Source: Toxoplasma gondii ME49 (Eukaryota; Apicomplexa; Conoidasida; Eucoccidiorida; Sarcocystidae). From it: a DNA stretch of 64,000 bases. Location of the stretch: NCBI RefSeq assembly GCF_000006565.2, contig NC_031476.1, positions 2,752,458 through 2,816,457 on the forward strand, in the 5' to 3' direction. The notes beneath the pieces are model-generated. The model was not told where the DNA came from. It saw only the letters and a program-made list of their open reading frames with translations, and searched no databases. Shown here piece after piece: positions 61,601-64,000 of the stretch (position 1 is its first letter; each line of letters begins with the position of its first letter). A program made the translations under genes and the position numbers.

Positions 61601-63594
61601 CTTTCTCTGCTTTTCTTTCCTCTTCCTTTGCCGTTCGTCCACCTTTTTCTCTGCCGCTCGTCCTTCCTTTCTCCCTCCGTGTCTGTTCGGCCGTCGCGTC
61701 TCTCCTCTTCTCGTCCACGTCGCCATTTTCTCCCCTCTCTTTTCTCTTCAGCTGGCGACTCCGCAGTGGGCTGCTTCGCCGCAGTCAAGCACACCCTGGA
61801 CGTCGGCAGCGAAGCTGCTGACAAAAACGCGCTGCCTGTAGAGCCGCGTTTTCTGCTGCGCGAGCACCTGGTCCCCGCGGCGTTTCGACATACGAACGCA
61901 ACGCTTGCGTCGCTGTCGAGCATCGAAGTCGCCAGCGCCGACGAGAGCCATGCCGGCAGCAGCAGACGCCAGGCGTCCGTCGGGAGCAGCACTGCAAGCG
62001 AAGAATATGCGCTGCTTGTGCAGAGCATGGCGCGAGACGGAAGCCCAGGGGGCCTCGCCGCGCTCGGCGACCTCTACTTCCACGGACATGAAGCAGGTGA
62101 GAGAAGGAAGAGGCAGAAAAAGCAAAAAAGCAGAAAGAAAGAAGGCTGTGAGTTTTTCACGACGGTAAGCGGGGAGCCTGAGAGAGTGGATTTCAGTCGC
62201 TCTTGATTGTCTTGGAGGACCTCAAACTTTATTGGAGGTGTGGGGAGAGAAAGATGCTTTTCCCGAGGCTCTTTTCACTACGGAATTCAGAGATCACGCT
62301 GCTGCATGCACTAGACGACAGACCTAACCTCTTGCTCCTCGGCTTCTGGTGGAAGTCGGTTCGACCAAGCTCAAGAGACGCGTCCGATTTGAACCTGCCA
62401 GTTATTTTTATTTTCTGCTCTAAACCGTATAAGGCCATGTGCTTCCCGACGCTTTGAGCTGTTGTTTGTCTTTTTGTCGGAACGGCGAGACGGAAAACGA
62501 GTTTCAACGCGGAGGGGAGGTCCACCTTTTCGTTTCCTGTCTCTCAGTGTCGGCGAGATCCTTGGCAGTCGAAGTCAGACTTCAAGGGTATAGACTAAGA
62601 GACTGCGCGAGTTCCTGGGGAAACGACTTCAGAGTCCTGTTGGGCGGTTCTGACGGGTGGGAGAGACATTGATGTTGTGAGGAGACGTTCGAAGAAAGAA
62701 CGCGAGATACGATGGAATCGCCTCTGTCGCCACTGAATGTTCAGAATTGAACGCTTCTCTGGTTGTGTGTTGTTCGCGACACAGCGACTCGGTGACAGAC
62801 AGTTACTGTGGGGCTCCGGCTGGTTGTTTCTCTCTGTCTTCTACGTCTGCCTCGAAGCTGGCTTTTCTCAGAAGATCGTTTGTCCTGTTGTGCAGTGGAA
62901 CTGCGAGAGAAGAGACACCCGTTTTGTGGCGACATCGCAGAAGACTTCCTCTGTCCTTTTTTTTTTTCTAGGTGGCATTGCAAGAGACGTCGACCGCGCT
63001 GCAGAGCTTTGGAGGTCGGCGGCTGCGATGGGCGACACCAACGCGGCGATGGCTTTGGCGTACTTGCTTCTGGGAGATGTGGGCGAGGCCATGAAGACAG
63101 CGAAAGAAGACGCGTCGGAGAAGTCCGAAGAGAAGGAAGAAACCTCAGCTTCCTCTGCTGCTTCGGCGTCTCTGGGAACGCAGCCGGAACGCACGGCGAA
63201 TCCCCTCGGAGACTCTGCCCGTGTCGCCGACTCGACCGCTGACTCGAGCGGGGGCGACAGTGCCAGTTCTTTCTTCTCCTTCTTGGGAGGAGGGACAGAC
63301 TTACGAGCCACTGGACCTCCTCAAGAAGCTGTAGATACAGCTGGGCCTTCGCCGCTTCCAGGAGAAGCCGGCGGGGCGACGGGTGCGCCCGGGCACGATG
63401 TGTGGGGCTCCGCAGGAGACACCTTCGGAGGAGGCGGGGGACGCCTTGGAGGTTTCTTTGACGGATGGTTCAAGCGCCTCTTCGCGTTCGACGACCAGGA
63501 CGAGCAGCAGGAGAAGCGCGGGATTGCCGAGAAAACGCAGAAACGGGCGACTCCAGAATCACCCAGAGCTGCAGCAGAACCGTACCTCAGACAG
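55666..63594 (+). CDS. SEL1L/HRD3-like ER-associated degradation protein, 3' partial
   Basis: Exons 55666-55899, 56604-57175, 57796-59111, 60144-60366, 60729-60839, 61133-61236, 61752-62096 and 62972-63594 join in frame (1176 residues so far). A GT donor at 63595 sends the gene beyond the window. Residues about 23-40 form a hydrophobic signal or anchor (VFLALFAAFIASS). An acidic segment and a Ser-rich linker of about 190 residues follow. The diagnostic part is a set of Sel1-type repeats: MAAQMGDALGKLAAAYYLRTG, then GCFAAVKHTLDVGSEAADKN, LQ-type spacing, EEYALLVQSMARDG, GLAALGDLYFHG, ARDVDRAAELWRSAAAMGD and AAMALAYLLLGD. This order copies the SEL1L stretch from GYRYWAGIGV through CESALTHYRLVANHV to QYYQFLAEKGDVQAQVGLG. 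SEL1L/HRD3 is the luminal partner of the Hrd1 ubiquitin ligase in ER-associated degradation. The final exon here ends in a Gly/Ser-rich low-complexity region. No Hrd1 gene is next to it. Confidence 0.8.
60882..60965. repeat. TATATAC/ATTCATATG microsatellite
   Basis: TA-rich repeat in the intron between the 60729-60839 and 61133-61236 exons of the SEL1L-like gene, with ATATAC steps on the left and ATTCATATGTAT steps on the right. Confidence 0.85.
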
Positions 63595-64000
63595 GTAGAG
63601 AGACAACCTAGAACGAAGACTTCCACGGTTCAGAGGCTTCGAGGGTGAAACCAGACTCCGGTGTCTGAGGTTCAACACTACACCACTGTGCGGGAGCTGT
63701 TGCGCCTTCACAGGACGGCGTACACAGAGGGGAGGGCATGCAGTAACTGTTGTGCGAAGATTCAAGTCGTGTGGAGGGCTCGAGGCGTACGATGTGCCAA
63801 ACATCGTCACCTCTCGCTAGATGGTGATTGATAGCACCGTGGTGAGAGGGAGAGATCGAGGTGGCGCGTATGATCGTCTGTGCTGTCGACCATTGCATTT
63901 TTAAAAAAGCTCGCTTTGTCTGTTCCGCTAGCATGCGTGGAAAGTGAATGCATTTTCGTTTTAAAAAAGAATGTTCCGGGAAGAAGAAACGTCCGCGCAT
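63595..64000. other. Intron of the SEL1L-like gene running off the window
   Basis: The sequence begins with the donor GTAGAG after the 62972-63594 exon and holds no recognisable coding stretch. The remaining Sel1 repeats and the C-terminal membrane anchor expected for this family should lie beyond 64000. Confidence 0.6.

Overview
The window comes from a nuclear genome of a coccidian apicomplexan, most likely the Toxoplasma/Neospora/Hammondia group. The reasons are long multi-exon genes with mostly GT-AG introns, several introns rich in AT or purine microsatellites, conserved eukaryotic proteins expanded by Ser-, Arg- and Glu-rich inserts, and frequent TGCATGC-type palindromes. I could not fix the species from sequence alone. 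There is no bacterial or organellar content, and I see no RNA gene, CRISPR array or transposon.

Layout. 1.9-14.3 kb (+) carries a very large APC4-like protein, the WD40 scaffold subunit of the anaphase-promoting complex. 16.7-23.5 kb (-) carries a seven-membrane-segment protein of the GPR180/TMEM145 type; its last exon or exons are not resolved. 23.5-28.3 kb shows no convincing gene. 28.3-43.6 kb (-) carries a plasma-membrane-type (P2B) Ca2+-ATPase for which all 18 exons join in one consistent frame. 43.6-48.1 kb is a divergent intergenic block with one candidate exon of an unknown minus-strand gene. 48.1-53.5 kb (+) carries an AGC-type Ser/Thr kinase in nine exons. 55.7-63.6 kb (+) carries a SEL1L/HRD3-like ER protein that runs off the window.

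Exon borders were worked out by hand from ORF continuity, splice consensus, phase bookkeeping and family alignment from memory. For the Ca2+-ATPase, the kinase and the SEL1L-like gene the phases close across all proposed exons (1592, 796 and at least 1176 residues), which is strong internal support. The APC4-like and GPR180-like models are recognisable but partly incomplete.

The genes do not form an operon or a known pathway cluster. They cover cell-cycle control, calcium export, kinase signalling, ER-associated degradation and a possible sorting or receptor membrane protein. The most unusual item is the GPR180/TMEM145-like seven-TM protein. I found no evidence for a wholly new multi-gene system.
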